The notes under the pieces: generated by a model
The model's input: the letters and a program-made list of their open reading frames with translations, nothing else
The model's database searches: none
Told to the model about the DNA's origin: nothing
Translations under genes and position numbers: made by a program
NCBI GenBank assembly: GCA_014904845.1
Contig: MU119215.1
Span: 62,001-126,000, forward strand
DNA: 64,000 nucleotides
DNA from: Acephala macrosclerotiorum
Lineage: Eukaryota; Ascomycota; Leotiomycetes; Helotiales; Mollisiaceae
Direction: 5' to 3'
Shown: positions 32,069 to 43,811 of the stretch, piece by piece
Position numbering within the stretch: position 1 is the first letter of the stretch
Layout of the letters: each line of letters starts with the position of its first letter

Positions 32069-34408
32069 ATGAACCATCATTTCGATCCCACCTACGAAAT
32101 GGGGCTCCAAGATTTCTTCACATGGCGGTCTCCGACCGTTGCCACTGCTACGCCAGCAGATGCAGACGAAGAGCTGCCTGCAGACGTCGATGAACCTCCG
32201 GATCATCGTCTACCTCACGAACAAATACATCCAGACTTTCACAAAGCTATCGTTCGTCCTCAAAACGGGCGCGAGGAATCCCTTCTTACCAAGGCCTTCC
32301 AGAAAGGTCCCGAATCCGATACTCCCAAGTCCGACATTATATTAACAGCCGACTTGACTCGCCGCCGTTCGATGGTGAGCAATGCTAGCCTAGCATCAAC
32401 GGCGGAGCTCACCAGTGATGGTGGTTTGACCAGCCCTGCACGTACAAATACACCAAGTCCGCCAATTCCCAGATCTACCTACACGAGCTTTGCTCCATAT
32501 TCTTTTACGTCGAAACCGACCCTCCCACCGACAACCTTAATCCCCAAGGCCGATCCCGTGGAGCCTGTTCGACCAGAGGTTCTCAGTGTATCGCCAAAGG
32601 CGCAACCAGCGATTGAGGCCGTAGTCAAAAAACGGTGTATCACATTCATGTGCGATGGCAAGAAGGGCATGGATTCCAAACCGAAGCCAACAGTCCCAGC
32701 GGTTTCCGTACCTGCTCCTGTCACCGAGAAAGCTCCAACTGAAGCTCCTCAGCCACGGAAATCCACCATCAAGTTTGCTTGCGGAGGCCCAAAGCCCTCG
32801 GAAAAGGCCTGCAAAGCAGTCACCACAGATATCCCACAAGCTCAGAAGTCAGTCGAGACTCAGAAGCGTGTCGCCGCTAGATCTCCCTCCATTCCCCGAA
32901 AGTCTCCCAAGCCAGCATTGTCATCTTCGAAGAGCAATACCTCCACGACTCGACGCACCTCACATAGCCCAGTCGCGGTCCGAGCAAAGCCAAAATATAT
33001 CATCGCCGACGAGAAGACCCTCCAGTCCTCGGAAGCCACTCGATTCCATGAGTTTGCCAGCGAAGAGCTACAAGACGACGATTGGATTCGCAAGGATGCC
33101 GAGATTCCCCGAGACAGAAAGTTGACCATCAACGATACCTTGAAGATGGAGAATGCTATTCGTGCGCTTGGAAACGAGGCCGAGGAAGAGGCGTTGGAGG
33201 ATGAAGAGGACGATGATGAGGATCAAGACGAAAATGATTCTGATGAGAATGACTCCGATGATGAAGGGGTCGAGGAGTACGAGGATGAGGAAGATGATGT
33301 TGACGTTGGCATTGGCGGCTCCGATGATGAAGGGTCTGACGGGAACGAGACTGACAATGAGGCTGGGTTTGCAGAATCCGATGATGAAAGCGATGGCGAC
33401 GGAGAGTTCTCATTTTGGACACCAGGGCGAAAGGTTCATCACCATCATCATGGAGAAGCCAGCATCTACAGACCTTCCGTTCACCGGGCTGCATCCACCT
33501 CTTCGATCGATTCGTTGAACCACATGGAGCCTACCGTCAAGAAGAGGCGATCAAGGGGACTTCCCGTGAAGCTTCGTCCTGGTACCCCAGAACTTCCTGA
33601 CAGCACCGACTTCGTTTGCGGAACTCTTGATGAAGACCGTCCCCTCGAGGATGCGTATGTCTCCTGCATCGCCGCCAAGAATGCTGCAAAGCATAAACAG
33701 ACTCCTCAAGATATTGATCCCAGCTTTCCCACTTCGGACATTGAGGATGAGGAGGACGAGAACGATGAAATCGAAGACCCCAACGACAGTGATGAGCATG
33801 TCTGGCTGCACGGCAAGTTTGAAGAGTCCGATAACGAGCGCTATGGACGACGCCGCTCAACCACCATGATACGTCGCAAGTCACCTGGACATTCTCCTAG
33901 AAGACTTCACTCTCCTCCACCGCCAAAGCAAACCCGACATCGCTCACCTCCACCTCGGAAATTATTTGGTCATTCCCCAAGGCGCCTCCGATCCCCGCCT
34001 CCTCCACGACACATTCGTTCCCCACAAGCATCTCCAACATCCAGCAGAGCTATTCCATTCGCAGTTCTGGCAAGCAGACCTGGCTTGACCCATACCAAGT
34101 CTCTTCCACGTACTCCAAACGCTTTCTGCCGTCAGTACAACGCATCGCGTTTAGCTGCTGCTAATGGAATGGACGCTGGCGACAACGATGGCTTCCAGCG
34201 CGGTGCTATTGATATCGTGAAGGGACTTGAGCAGAAGCGCCAACGACGAAAGGAGAAATTGTATCAGAAAGAATGCAACCGCAAGAAGAAAGGCCACGGT
34301 GAACGTAGACCTCAGCCAGGAAAGGGAGCTGAACGTATGAGAGAATTGGGTCTTCTCATGGCCGGCAAGACTGGTCCACGAGATGATCCGTACATGCTGT
34401 CTGCTTAG
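32069..34408 (+). CDS. DUF3295-like fungal protein, acidic and disordered (779 residues)
   Basis: Single exon. The N-terminus FDPTYEMGLQDFFTWRSP resembles the short domain at the start of some fungal AreA/Mks1-related proteins. Two Lys/Cys motifs recur: KKRCITFMCDGKK and KSTIKFACGGPK. A strongly acidic run (residues about 370-460, many DDE/DEND repeats) follows, then a His tract (KVHHHHHGE). A duplicated GHSPRRL-H/R-SPPPP motif is next, and a basic C-terminus with coiled character (KGLEQKRQRRKEKLYQ) ends the chain. Pfam assignments are from memory of the families, so DUF1752/DUF3295 naming is tentative. The likely location is the nucleus, and a regulatory role is inferred from composition only. 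The leader upstream is long and CT-rich. Confidence 0.7.
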   Translation: MNHHFDPTYEMGLQDFFTWRSPTVATATPADADEELPADVDEPPDHRLPHEQIHPDFHKAIVRPQNGREESLLTKAFQKGPESDTPKSDIILTADLTRRRSMVSNASLASTAELTSDGGLTSPARTNTPSPPIPRSTYTSFAPYSFTSKPTLPPTTLIPKADPVEPVRPEVLSVSPKAQPAIEAVVKKRCITFMCDGKKGMDSKPKPTVPAVSVPAPVTEKAPTEAPQPRKSTIKFACGGPKPSEKACKAVTTDIPQAQKSVETQKRVAARSPSIPRKSPKPALSSSKSNTSTTRRTSHSPVAVRAKPKYIIADEKTLQSSEATRFHEFASEELQDDDWIRKDAEIPRDRKLTINDTLKMENAIRALGNEAEEEALEDEEDDDEDQDENDSDENDSDDEGVEEYEDEEDDVDVGIGGSDDEGSDGNETDNEAGFAESDDESDGDGEFSFWTPGRKVHHHHHGEASIYRPSVHRAASTSSIDSLNHMEPTVKKRRSRGLPVKLRPGTPELPDSTDFVCGTLDEDRPLEDAYVSCIAAKNAAKHKQTPQDIDPSFPTSDIEDEEDENDEIEDPNDSDEHVWLHGKFEESDNERYGRRRSTTMIRRKSPGHSPRRLHSPPPPKQTRHRSPPPRKLFGHSPRRLRSPPPPRHIRSPQASPTSSRAIPFAVLASRPGLTHTKSLPRTPNAFCRQYNASRLAAANGMDAGDNDGFQRGAIDIVKGLEQKRQRRKEKLYQKECNRKKKGHGERRPQPGKGAERMRELGLLMAGKTGPRDDPYMLSA

Positions 34409-35427
34409 TCTCAGTACAAAGACTTCGGAGACGCGGGCGTTGGGACAGCAAGACTGTTTCCACTCGTCCATTACATACACTTCTATTCATTTGTACATAC
34501 TTCTTCTAATACCTGTCTATCATCTTGAGATGTGGGCTTGTACATACCACTTTTTTTTTTCCTTATAGTCATCTGGATCATCGTCTAGTCACCAACGCGT
34601 GCAGCACATGAATCTCATTGCATCATACCAGGTTGCAAAGGCGGCGATATGAAGTGGTCATTGTTTGGACCCTTTGGGAGCATAGCATAGCATAGCAGCA
34701 TTAGGGAGGTTTATGGATTCTTTTCGGGTTCTGATCATGACAAGAAAGGCGAGCATTTCGGGTGAGAGAAGGAGGAAGATTGTTTACCAGATATTTGTTC
34801 CTGGGCCTGAGATTTTAGTTTCATTCAACGATGCCCATTACCAACACATCATTGTCCAATAATGCTCCTCTCCGCTGAGTGATGTAATGTCTGAAGCAAC
34901 CTTGAAAAGTTCGGAATCTCGTGCACTTGGAATATTAGCTGCCTTATATCCAACATTACATCCTACAACAAAACTGTAGAAAGAATATCAAAGAACGCTT
35001 CGAAGTCTCCTCGGTTTCCGACGAAAACTAGGAAGGGAGCTTCATCACATGTTCAATAAATCATCCCACCTCAAGGGGTATCTCGCGATATTGTGTACTC
35101 TGGCATCTTGTAGAACAACACATGGCAACCGAGTTATCCGAATGAACACTCTGTACAAACACGAAACATATAAAACACGTTGCCTCTTGTGACACAAGGT
35201 CGATCTGGCCATCCAAAGATTCCCATATTGAACACTTTTGTCGCCTTATCGCCTAATATTTCAGGAAACATCTCTAGATTTAGCGTGAACTTTAGTTGGC
35301 AACACCAGATTCGATCTCTCACGTATCCAGAAATTTGACTTTTGCCAACGACAATAAAACCCCACCCTCTTCGCGTACTTGCGCATTCCATAATACTACC
35401 TCCAACTGCACATAATCAATCATCAAG

Positions 35428-36355
35428 ATGTGGATCGTCAACTGGTGTAAGTAGCACACTTTTCGCAAGCTTTGTCTAAATCTAGATTCCTGCGGTTTGA
35501 TAGCAAGCAAGCTGACATGTATCTACCCTACAGTCTGGGACACTCTTGCGTCGCTGGGTCTCTTGAATAAGCACGCTAAACTCCTGTTCCTTGGTCTGGA
35601 TAATGCCGGAAAGACAACGTTGTTGCATATGTTGAAGGTGCGTTGAGAACGAAGATAAGGCTATAGCTGGCAGAGCTGCGGCTAGGGACAGATTGCTATA
35701 CACACAAAGGAATACTGGGACAATAGCTGATATAATTTGGTCTGCAGAATGACAGAGTCGCCATCCTCCAGCCTACCCTCCATCCCAGTAAGCCCCCTCC
35801 AGGCAGCTCCCTGTGTACGTGCGTATTTACTTACACGCCCTCCAGCATCCGAAGAACTTGCCATTGGCAACGTAAAATTCACTACATTCGATTTGGGTGG
35901 ACATCAACAAGGTATGCGGACCTACCTCGCTTGAACGAAGGGGGAAATCGGTTAACAGCAGATAGCTCGTCGTCTCTGGAAGGATTATTTCCCAGAAGTC
36001 TCCGGTATCGTTTTCCTCGTTGACGCTAAGGACCATGAACGTCTTCCCGAATCAAAGGCTGAGCTTGACGCCCTGTTGAGCATGGAGGAGTTGAGCAAGG
36101 TTCCCTTCGTTGTTCTTGGTAACAAGATTGATCACCCGGATGCTGTTAGTGAGGATGAGTTGAGACACCAATTGGGCTTATATCAGACTACGGGCAAGGG
36201 CAAGGTTCCTCTTGAGGGTATTAGACCTATTGAGGTTTTCATGTGCTCTGTTGTTATGAGACAGGGTAGGTTCTGCAAGATTTCTAGCTTGAGGGTCATG
36301 CTAATAGACATCAGGTTACGGCGAGGCTATCAGATGGTTGTCACAATATGTCTAG
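35428..36355 (+). CDS. SAR1: COPII small GTPase Sar1
   Basis: Six exons give 189 residues, the exact usual length: 35428-35446, 35534-35637, 35748-35787, 35846-35911, 35966-36265 and 36315-36355. The amphipathic N-terminus [17 protein letters not shown] inserts into the ER membrane. The G1 motif GLDNAGKT is at 27-34, switch I around HPT at 53-55, and G3 DLGGH at 70-74 with the catalytic His74. G4 NKID is at 129-132, and the end is [10 protein letters not shown]. Sar1-GTP recruits Sec23/24 and then Sec13/31 to bud COPII vesicles from the ER. Splice joins are unambiguous because every one restores universally conserved residues. Exon 1 is only 19 nt. Confidence 0.97.
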
Positions 36356-36992
36356 ATACGAAGATGCGAGGCGAGAACAATGGACGGAGATCTGCATTAG
36401 GGGAGAGACTTTTATGGAGAATGTTATGATGGACGGAGTTTATACAGGTTGTTTCCATGCTTTTTGGCACGGGTTGGGAGACTTATGGCTTATGGAGTTT
36501 CCCAGTCAAGTCATCTGAACCGGCCAGCATAGCTTGTTTGTACTCAGCATAGTTCTGCGAATCAAGAATTTCTCTCTTTGCAATCTTTCGCTTCCATACC
36601 AAAATGTGCCGAGTTCTAGAAGCCACTCGAAGGCTTGCATTCGGCATGCTCCATTGGTGGCTGAAAGACTCCGACACTCACCGCAAGCCTATCTTCTCCT
36701 CACGATACACAACATGAATCGCATCTGCCAGATATAACACCCACATGTAACAGTCAAAATCTCTAGTTTGGGAACTCCTGACCTCAAAATTTTCGCCTTG
36801 CCTAGGTATCACGGTACGACGTCATGCGATAGTGTCGCGAGCTTCCCCAACAAAGCCTCGACCGCTCCGTCGAAATTCAAAAACTCACTCCACCGCAACT
36901 CTAGGCTACCCCAACAGACACAGGCACAAGATGGTGCCTCTGTCCTCTTCTCAAACGATCGCAAACCTACCAACCTAGATCATTCATTGAAG

Positions 36993-39385
36993 ATGGCGGA
37001 CCTAAGCAAAAGTACCAACGGTCCAGCGCCTTCCAGTGAAGAAGGCTACGACGAGTCCTTACTCCCAGACTACGACCGCGAATTCCTCTCCGATGCAGAC
37101 CTCCAAGCTTTCGCTTCCGCTTTGTCTGCTCCGGAAACCAGTCCTAGTACCGACGATTTACTCTCCCCTGTAGCAGGAAGTAATGGCTCTCTCGCAAGTC
37201 CTCAAATCGGAGGAGGAAGAAGTCCCAGCCATGGACGAGGAAGCATGGATGCTTCCCGACGACCGAGTCAAGATAAAGGAAGAAGAGGGAGTCTGTTCAT
37301 CACAGCGCAGAATGATTGGGCGCCTGTGAATCCGACTGGGACACGAATTGGGGGAAAGGGCGAGCGGAGGGGAAAAGGGAAGAAAGGACGGAGGAAGAAA
37401 CATCGCAGCTCAGACGAAACGAGAGAGGGGTATTTATACACGTTGCTTAAATGGCCGTTGTTAGCTACGGTCGTAGCGTGGGTTACGGGGTTGGGGGTTA
37501 GTTATTTGTTCACGAGGCTTTATATTTGGCTTTATGAGCATTTTGTGGCGTGGAGGGGGAAGAGGGAACGCTTGAGGAGGAAACTGCAGGAGACGAAGAA
37601 CTATGGGGATTGGGTGGAGGCGGCGAAGGAGTTGGATACGTTTTTGGGGAATGATAGGTGGAAGACGGTGGATGAGTTTGCGTATTATGATTCTAAAACT
37701 GTGAAGAGGGTTTTAGATCAGATTCGGAGGTGTAGGAGGAGGATTGAAGAGGAGGAGAAGGGTAGAGGTGTGGCGAATGGACATGTGGGACCGAGTAAGG
37801 CGACGGATGATTTGAAGTCCTTGATTGAGGCGTGTGTGAAAAATAATTTTGTGGGGGTAGAGAATTCGAGGTTGTATTCTCAGACCTACTATGGGACGAA
37901 GAATTTGGTTCAGGACTTCATTGACGAGAGTAAGTATTTGAAGGTTATTGAAAGAGGTGTGTGCTAACTTCGAGATTAGTCGAAAGAGGGGTCACAACTT
38001 TGGTAAACTCGAAGCAGCTTGAAGCGGAAGAGAAGAGGACTCTGTTCAAGCGAATGCATACCAACTTCGGACGAACAGCTCTGTGCTTGTCTGGTGGAGC
38101 TTCTTTCGCATACTACCATTTTGGGGTAGTGAAGGCCTTGCTCGACGCAGACCTGTTGCCAGAGGTCATCACAGGCACTTCAGGTGGGGCTTTAATAGCT
38201 GCTCTGGTGGCGACTCGTACGAATGATGAGCTCAAAAAGCTTCTAGTCCCAGCTTTGGCAGGAAGAATCAACGCCTGCTCGGAACCTCTCAGTACTTGGG
38301 GTCCGAGATGGTGGAAGACAGGAGCTAGATTCGACTCGCTGGACTGGGCCAAGAGATGTAGTTGGTTCACGAGAGGGAGTATGACTTTCCGTGAGGCCTA
38401 TGAGAGGACTGGGAGAATTCTGAATGTCTCCTGTGTCCCTGCTGATCCTCACTCCCCAACGTAAGTATCATTGCCTCACGAGTATAAATTATACTAATCT
38501 GATTTCAGGATCTTGACCAACTACCTCACAAGTCCAGACTGTGTCATCTGGTCTGCAGTCCTAGCATCAGCAGCAGTCCCGGGTATCTTGAACCCAGTAG
38601 TCCTCATGATGAAGACCCGAGAAGGAACACTCGTCCCTTTTTCCTTCGGCCACAGATGGAAAGATGGCAGTCTGCGAACCGACATCCCCCTAAAAGCGCT
38701 CAACCTCCACTTCAACGTCAACTTCAGCATCGTCTCCCAAGTAAACCCCCACATCAACCTATTCTTCTTCTCCTCCCGCGGCTCAGTCGGTCAACCCGTC
38801 ACTCATCGTCGCGGCCGCGGCTGGCGAGGCGGTTTCCTCGGAAGTGCAACAGAGCAATACCTCAAGCTCGATCTCAACAAATGGCTGAAAGTCGTTCGAC
38901 ATCTAGAACTTCTCCCCAGGCCATTAGGTCAAGACTGGAGCGAGATCTGGCTTCAACAATTCTCCGGCACAATCACCATCTGGCCACGTTCTCAAATCTC
39001 AGACTTCTGGCGCATCCTTTCCGATCCGAACCCGAAGCAATTAGCTCGCATGCTACACGTGGGACAACAATCCGCGTTCCCTAAACTCAAATTCCTAGCG
39101 AATAGAATGAAAGTCGAAAGACTAATAGAAAGAGGTAGACGAGAGACCAGAATGGGCGTTAGGAGAGGTAGTATTGAGAGTATCTTGAGTGAAGATGATA
39201 TGAGGAGTTTGTTGAGGAAGAGTGAGGAGAATGCGACCGCTACGGATGAGGATACAGATTTGGAGCATACGGATGCTGTTACGACTGGGGATGAGTTTGA
39301 AGCCGAGGTTGAGGATGGGGTGGTGGAGAAAGAGGAGTTGTTGAATGAGGTTACGGATGAGGATGATGAACATAAACATGAATAA
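36993..39385 (+). CDS. Patatin-like triacylglycerol lipase / phospholipase
   Basis: Exons 36993-37929, 37980-38460 and 38509-39385 give 764 residues. The start MADLSKSTNG was chosen over an upstream in-frame ATG (36768) whose translation lacks family character. Residues 1-140 are acidic and Ser-rich, and a basic block (KGERRGKGKKGRRKKH) is followed by a membrane-associated hydrophobic segment (WPLLATVVAWVTGLGVSYLF). The patatin domain has the oxyanion loop LSGGASFAYYHFG, the nucleophile Ser380 in GTSGG (378-382) and the dyad Asp525 in KDGS. The acidic C-terminus is typical. The layout matches the fungal Tgl3/4/5-related group that hydrolyses stored triacylglycerol on lipid droplets. The exact substrate is inferred. 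Confidence 0.9.
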
Positions 39386-39984
39386 TGATTGTGTGATTAT
39401 GAGCATTGTATATATGGGTGCTGGGGTGGCATTTTGCGGCGTTTGTACCATAGTTGCGCTGCTAGATGCATTAGGGGTGCATGGCATTAGGAATACAGAA
39501 CTTGACCATCAAAGCCTTTTGGCACCAGTTTGTTTGGTCACTCGGCGCCGGGGTAGTCTCCCACGGTGCAAATTAAGCGACTCGAAGAACTGCAGAACAC
39601 GATATGATGCTCGATTGTCTTTAACACTGAAGGTACATTGCAGAAAAGTTGGAAGGCTTCCGACATTATCTGATTGAAATTTTGATGTACAATATACTGA
39701 ATTGCTCCAAGTACTGTGTTCGTCAGTTTCAGTGGGAATCATTCTCAAGGACACATCTTGAAATTGCGTTGTTTTTAGGGGGGTCTTTTCCATTGCGGTC
39801 TGCTATACTCTGATACGCGTTTTCACAACTGCGAAAATGTTTCTGAAATCATCCGTACGGCTTCATGCTCAAAGCAAAAAGCGACTTCTCAATGTCCGTA
39901 ATGGCCAAGCTGCGACCCTTAGCACCAATGAAAAATATGTTGTCCAAGACTCCAACAGAGTATGGCTAAAAACGCCCAGATATA
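39386..39984. other. Intergenic stretch
   Basis: Probable 3' untranslated region of the patatin gene followed by unassigned sequence. No frame with domain or splice support, and no repeat seen. Confidence 0.35.
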
Positions 39985-40885
39985 CTAAGGTATAATACGT
40001 TGATGGTCTCGAGGGAATCGCTCTAGGCTCAATTGATCTCCAGATGTCCAGACGAGCTCTGGTATATTGAGATTCTCAGCTCGAATGAACCGTCTCTCGA
40101 AACGACATCTAAGATTCAGGATATTGTCCAAAGATTCGCTCTTCAATTTCTTCCATTCGCAGAACATAGTGCCCGATTTTGCGTATTGTACGGTCGCGCG
40201 GTGAGCAATGCTCATACCTGCATCATCCAATTAGCCATTGACCTCAGCATTGTAGTTCATGGGGTCAGCGAACGATCCAGCTATAAACAGTCGAAAGTCT
40301 TTCTCGTCGATCAGGATCGTTAGGGTCTCAAGGCGAAGGAAGGATTCCATGATTCGGTGCAAGTTTTCTCTCGTCCTTAGGGTCCCGGAGTGCTGCGTAA
40401 AAATCAGATGCTTCAACTTACTAGCGGTCTCCCAGTTTTGGATTTTGCGCCCCCAGAGTGTGTGGTCGAAGAACCAGCACGCATTAATGTCTGTTGATAT
40501 GAAGACTGCCCTATCGTTGCGATGCCAACAATGATTGATCAGCTTGTAGACAGGATGTTAGGTACGGCGGTAGCAGAGCGCGTTCTCAGGTTGGAGTGCT
40601 TCGTCGGGCTCAATATTCAGACTCCTTGCGAGACTCTCGGCAAGCGTGTATGAGGGAAGGAGCACTCCCTGTTCGAATGAGATGGTAGTTGCCAGCAGCA
40701 GTCCAGCGCTCTGCTATTGTGGCAAACGCAGGAGCCGCGAATGTCCAGACTCGAAAGCGCAATCCTACTGGCAATTCTGGGTGGAGGAGGAAATCCGTCA
40801 GAGGCTTGAAAGACGCTGGCGTAAATATGTTGGAGGCTCTGGCAGTCAGAATTAATATATTGTCCGTAAGTTGCTGAGCATCCAT
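39985..40885 (-). pseudogene. Broken 2EXR-domain gene (copy A)
   Basis: The frame at 40885-40610 carries the start of a 2EXR domain: ELPVGLRFRVWTFAAPAF followed by SLIHACRESRKES (family: LPxELRLxIW and xLLHVCRESR). The reading then shifts by one base and continues through LNIEPDEALQPENALCYRR, FISTDINACWFFDHTLWGRK and LKHLIFTQHSGTLRTREN to about 39985. In-frame TAA codons interrupt it near 40560 and at 40231. 2EXR proteins are an expanded fungal family without known function. Three related loci lie between 39.9 and 47 kb. This is the most decayed of them. Confidence 0.65.
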
Positions 40886-41818
40886 TCTCTTGTCTGTAAG
40901 ATGCCCTTGAATGGGGACTGCGTAAGAAACAGGCTCCGATTTCTACTAGATTGAGGCTCTGGGCAAGTCTATCTGTGTGGAATTGCTTGGTACTTGTTCC
41001 TTTGGATGATTCTAAGTTGCGTTGTCTGGGGAAAATACAATGGATCCACATACGGTTAGCCTCCTTTTGAAATCTACTGCGTACCATATCACTACCCCTA
41101 GTCTTGACGCCGAATCACTAATGCGTCAAAGTTTCATAATCTATGAGCTTTCACGTGCTTCTTCAACTTTCCATCGCCTCCTGTACTGCATCGTAAGAAG
41201 GAGGCCCATTTTCGTCTCAGGTCAAGTCCGTCTTCAAGTTCTTGCTCAAATGTTGTTTTATATAAAATGCATGAGGGAATCCTTCGCCTTTCCTAAGCTC
41301 ATACGAAATGGATTTTGAAACCCAAATTGCAGAAGGTACAATCTAAAAATCTTTCAAAACTCAATATCCTCTCGTCCGTCTATTTCGGTCATCAATCCCC
41401 CGAGCGGCAACACGGCTCAACACCCTTGCTAAACTATTTCGCGGGGTCAGCCTCAAGTTTTATTACCCGCGCAAGATCTTGTTGGTGGCTGAATTACCTT
41501 GCTGCGCCGGTACTTTACATTAGAATCGGTGAAACATTATTTTGAACAAGAAAGCTTGGGGAAAGGCGAAAGATTGAGAGCTAGAATGACGTGGAGAATG
41601 GTGGGGTTGGCGTTGAAGGGGGAATTGAGCATGCTCATTTGTGGATGAGGGGATAATAGGATCGTGGCGAGCAATATGGGATGAACGGCGTCAGGCACGA
41701 GCGGGAGAGAAAAATCGGGATAGAAGTGAGTATAAATAAGGCAAAGATGCCACCCTGAAGTGAGTGCTTCAAACGAGACAAATCCCAAAGGCTCCTCTGC
41801 CCTCTTCCTTCATTCACC

Positions 41819-43100
41819 ATGAAGTCAGTCACTGTTCTCTCAATTATTCCCACCTTGATTAGCGCAAGTTCTCTTCCTCAATTGCGACCAAGAGATTGCA
41901 CCCATGACAATTGCTTGGTAAGAAACATCCTTTCTCGCCCAGTATGACAGACTCTAACAAGTCCCAGCGAGCAATGATCCAATCCGCCACCGACTTCTGT
42001 ACCTCTTTCACAGCAACACCAACTTCAACGTCACTCCCAACTTGGGCAACAGCCTGTACAGCATCTGACACTGCATCTCAAATCCTCAGCGGCTGTGACT
42101 GCCTTGCAACAGCAACTCCCACCTCAACACCGACCTCCACCGCACCAACATCAATCCCAACAATATGGCTCGCAGGTGACTCGACAGAAGCTCCTGGTGG
42201 CGGACACAATGGCACTGAAGGGTGGGGTCAATATCTTCAATACAGCTTTCCCAGAGATGTAGCATTCGTGAACAACTCGGCGTATGCTGGTCGCAGTGCG
42301 AGAAGTTTCACGAGAGACGGGAGGTTCAATTGGATTGCTGATGCATTGCATCCCGGTGATTGGGTCATCATTGAATTTGGCCACAATGACGGAGGATCGC
42401 CGTATCCTGCGAGTAGCGACAATGGGAGGGCAGATTGTCCGGGAGCTGGTAAGTGATTCTCCTCGCATCTCAATTTCTATGTGTTGCAGAAATGCCGACA
42501 CCTTTTAGGGAACCAAACATGTCCGACTGTGTATGCGTGAGTACCAGCCATCAACTTTCCAAGATATGAGCTTAGACTAATTTCATATACAGAAACGCCA
42601 CCGAGATTGTTCAGACATATCCTACCTACCTAAAAGATGCGTCAGAGATGTTCCTCTCGCTTGGAGCGAAAGTCATTCTCTCCTCACCCACTCCTGACAA
42701 TCCTTGGGAAACAGGAAACTACACATACAGTCCAGATCGCTTTACCTACTACTCCTGGTACCCCCCACCTCATCTCTCCTTTCTCACTCCGTCTCTAACA
42801 CTTCTCAGGCTCTCCGCCACCGAACTTGGCGGTCCAGCAGCAGGCGTCTATTTCGTCCCGCATGGCCAATACGCAGCTCAAGCAATGAAGAATCTCGGTC
42901 CTGCAATCGTAGATAAAAACTATCCTATGGATCACACGCACACGGCGCCCTATCTCGCAGACATCGTCGCTCAGAGTTTCGTACTAGGATTGAAGTGTGG
43001 GACAAGCCCCTTGTTGGACCTGGTTAGTAATGCCACGGCGAGGATAGAGGGACCTATTTTGGGGACGTGTATTGTTGCAAATTCGACATTGCCTATTTGA
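41819..43100 (+). CDS. Secreted rhamnogalacturonan acetylesterase-type SGNH hydrolase with N-terminal Cys-rich module
   Basis: Five exons give 354 residues: 41819-41917, 41968-42448, 42509-42536, 42593-42757 and 42809-43100. A signal peptide covers about residues 1-20. Residues 25-80 form a small Cys module (Cys27, 32, 44, 63, 76, 78; DNCLRAMIQSA at the start, SGCDCL at the end) that recurs at the N-termini of fungal secreted proteins. A Thr/Pro/Ser linker (81-96) leads to the esterase. Block I is AGDST with nucleophile Ser105, block III GHNDGG at 171-176, and the catalytic Asp299 and His302 are in MDHTHT. Enzymes of this family remove acetyl groups from the rhamnogalacturonan backbone of pectin, so a role in plant-wall breakdown is likely. 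The fourth intron has a weak GTACCC donor. Sequons fit a glycoprotein. Confidence 0.85.
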
Positions 43101-43811
43101 TTCAAAAGAGAAGGAGAAAAGCAGGGATTTTGAGGAATATACTGACCAGGTCGAGGTCGAAGGTAAAGTCCTCTAAGTAGTAATGAATAGTTTTAGTCTT
43201 CATTTTGTTTCGTTTTTCAATCACTGCCTTCAATTTTGAAAAGTTGGAGAAGGGATGAAGGCAAGAAACTTATCACGTGCTGCCCCTATTTCTAGCACAA
43301 GATCTTTTCGACACTTACCCATGAACCTTACAATGCTATTGATATAAGCCAGATCATGCCGAAAATGCAGCTTAGCACTTGGTTATTTCAGGAGAAGCAA
43401 TATTGTTTGCTTCCTAAAGTTAGTCATGTAGCTTCCCTTCTCGGAACATGTCACTACCCAAACCAGAAGCCCGAGTTGCAAGCAGGCAATGCACTTTCCC
43501 TTTGAAGGAACTTAGTTGATGGAATGTTTCGGATTTTACGATGTGCATCAAAACATGGAGGAGATCTGTAGAATGAAACAATGTGAATTGGCGTCTGCGA
43601 GGTTATAATACAGCCGGTAGGGAATTTGCAAGATTTCACTTCCCAATATCACAAAGGCATAAATTCGTGCAATGCAAGCAAGGATGGTTTTGCTTTCCCC
43701 ATTATATTGCTACATAGCAAATGGTGTTAATACTTGGACAGAACCGTATATCATATAGAAATACTGCCTCCAGTACAGAGTTATTCTTCCAGAAATGGTT
43801 CATGTATTGGG
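43101..43811. other. Intergenic stretch
   Basis: 3' region of the esterase gene and AT-rich sequence up to the 3' end of the 2EXR locus. No supported gene or repeat. Confidence 0.35.

Noticed and set aside
33153..33518. Met-rich plus-strand and His-rich minus-strand frames over the acidic tract
   Set aside because: Out-of-frame shadows of the Asp/Glu codons of the DUF3295-like protein.
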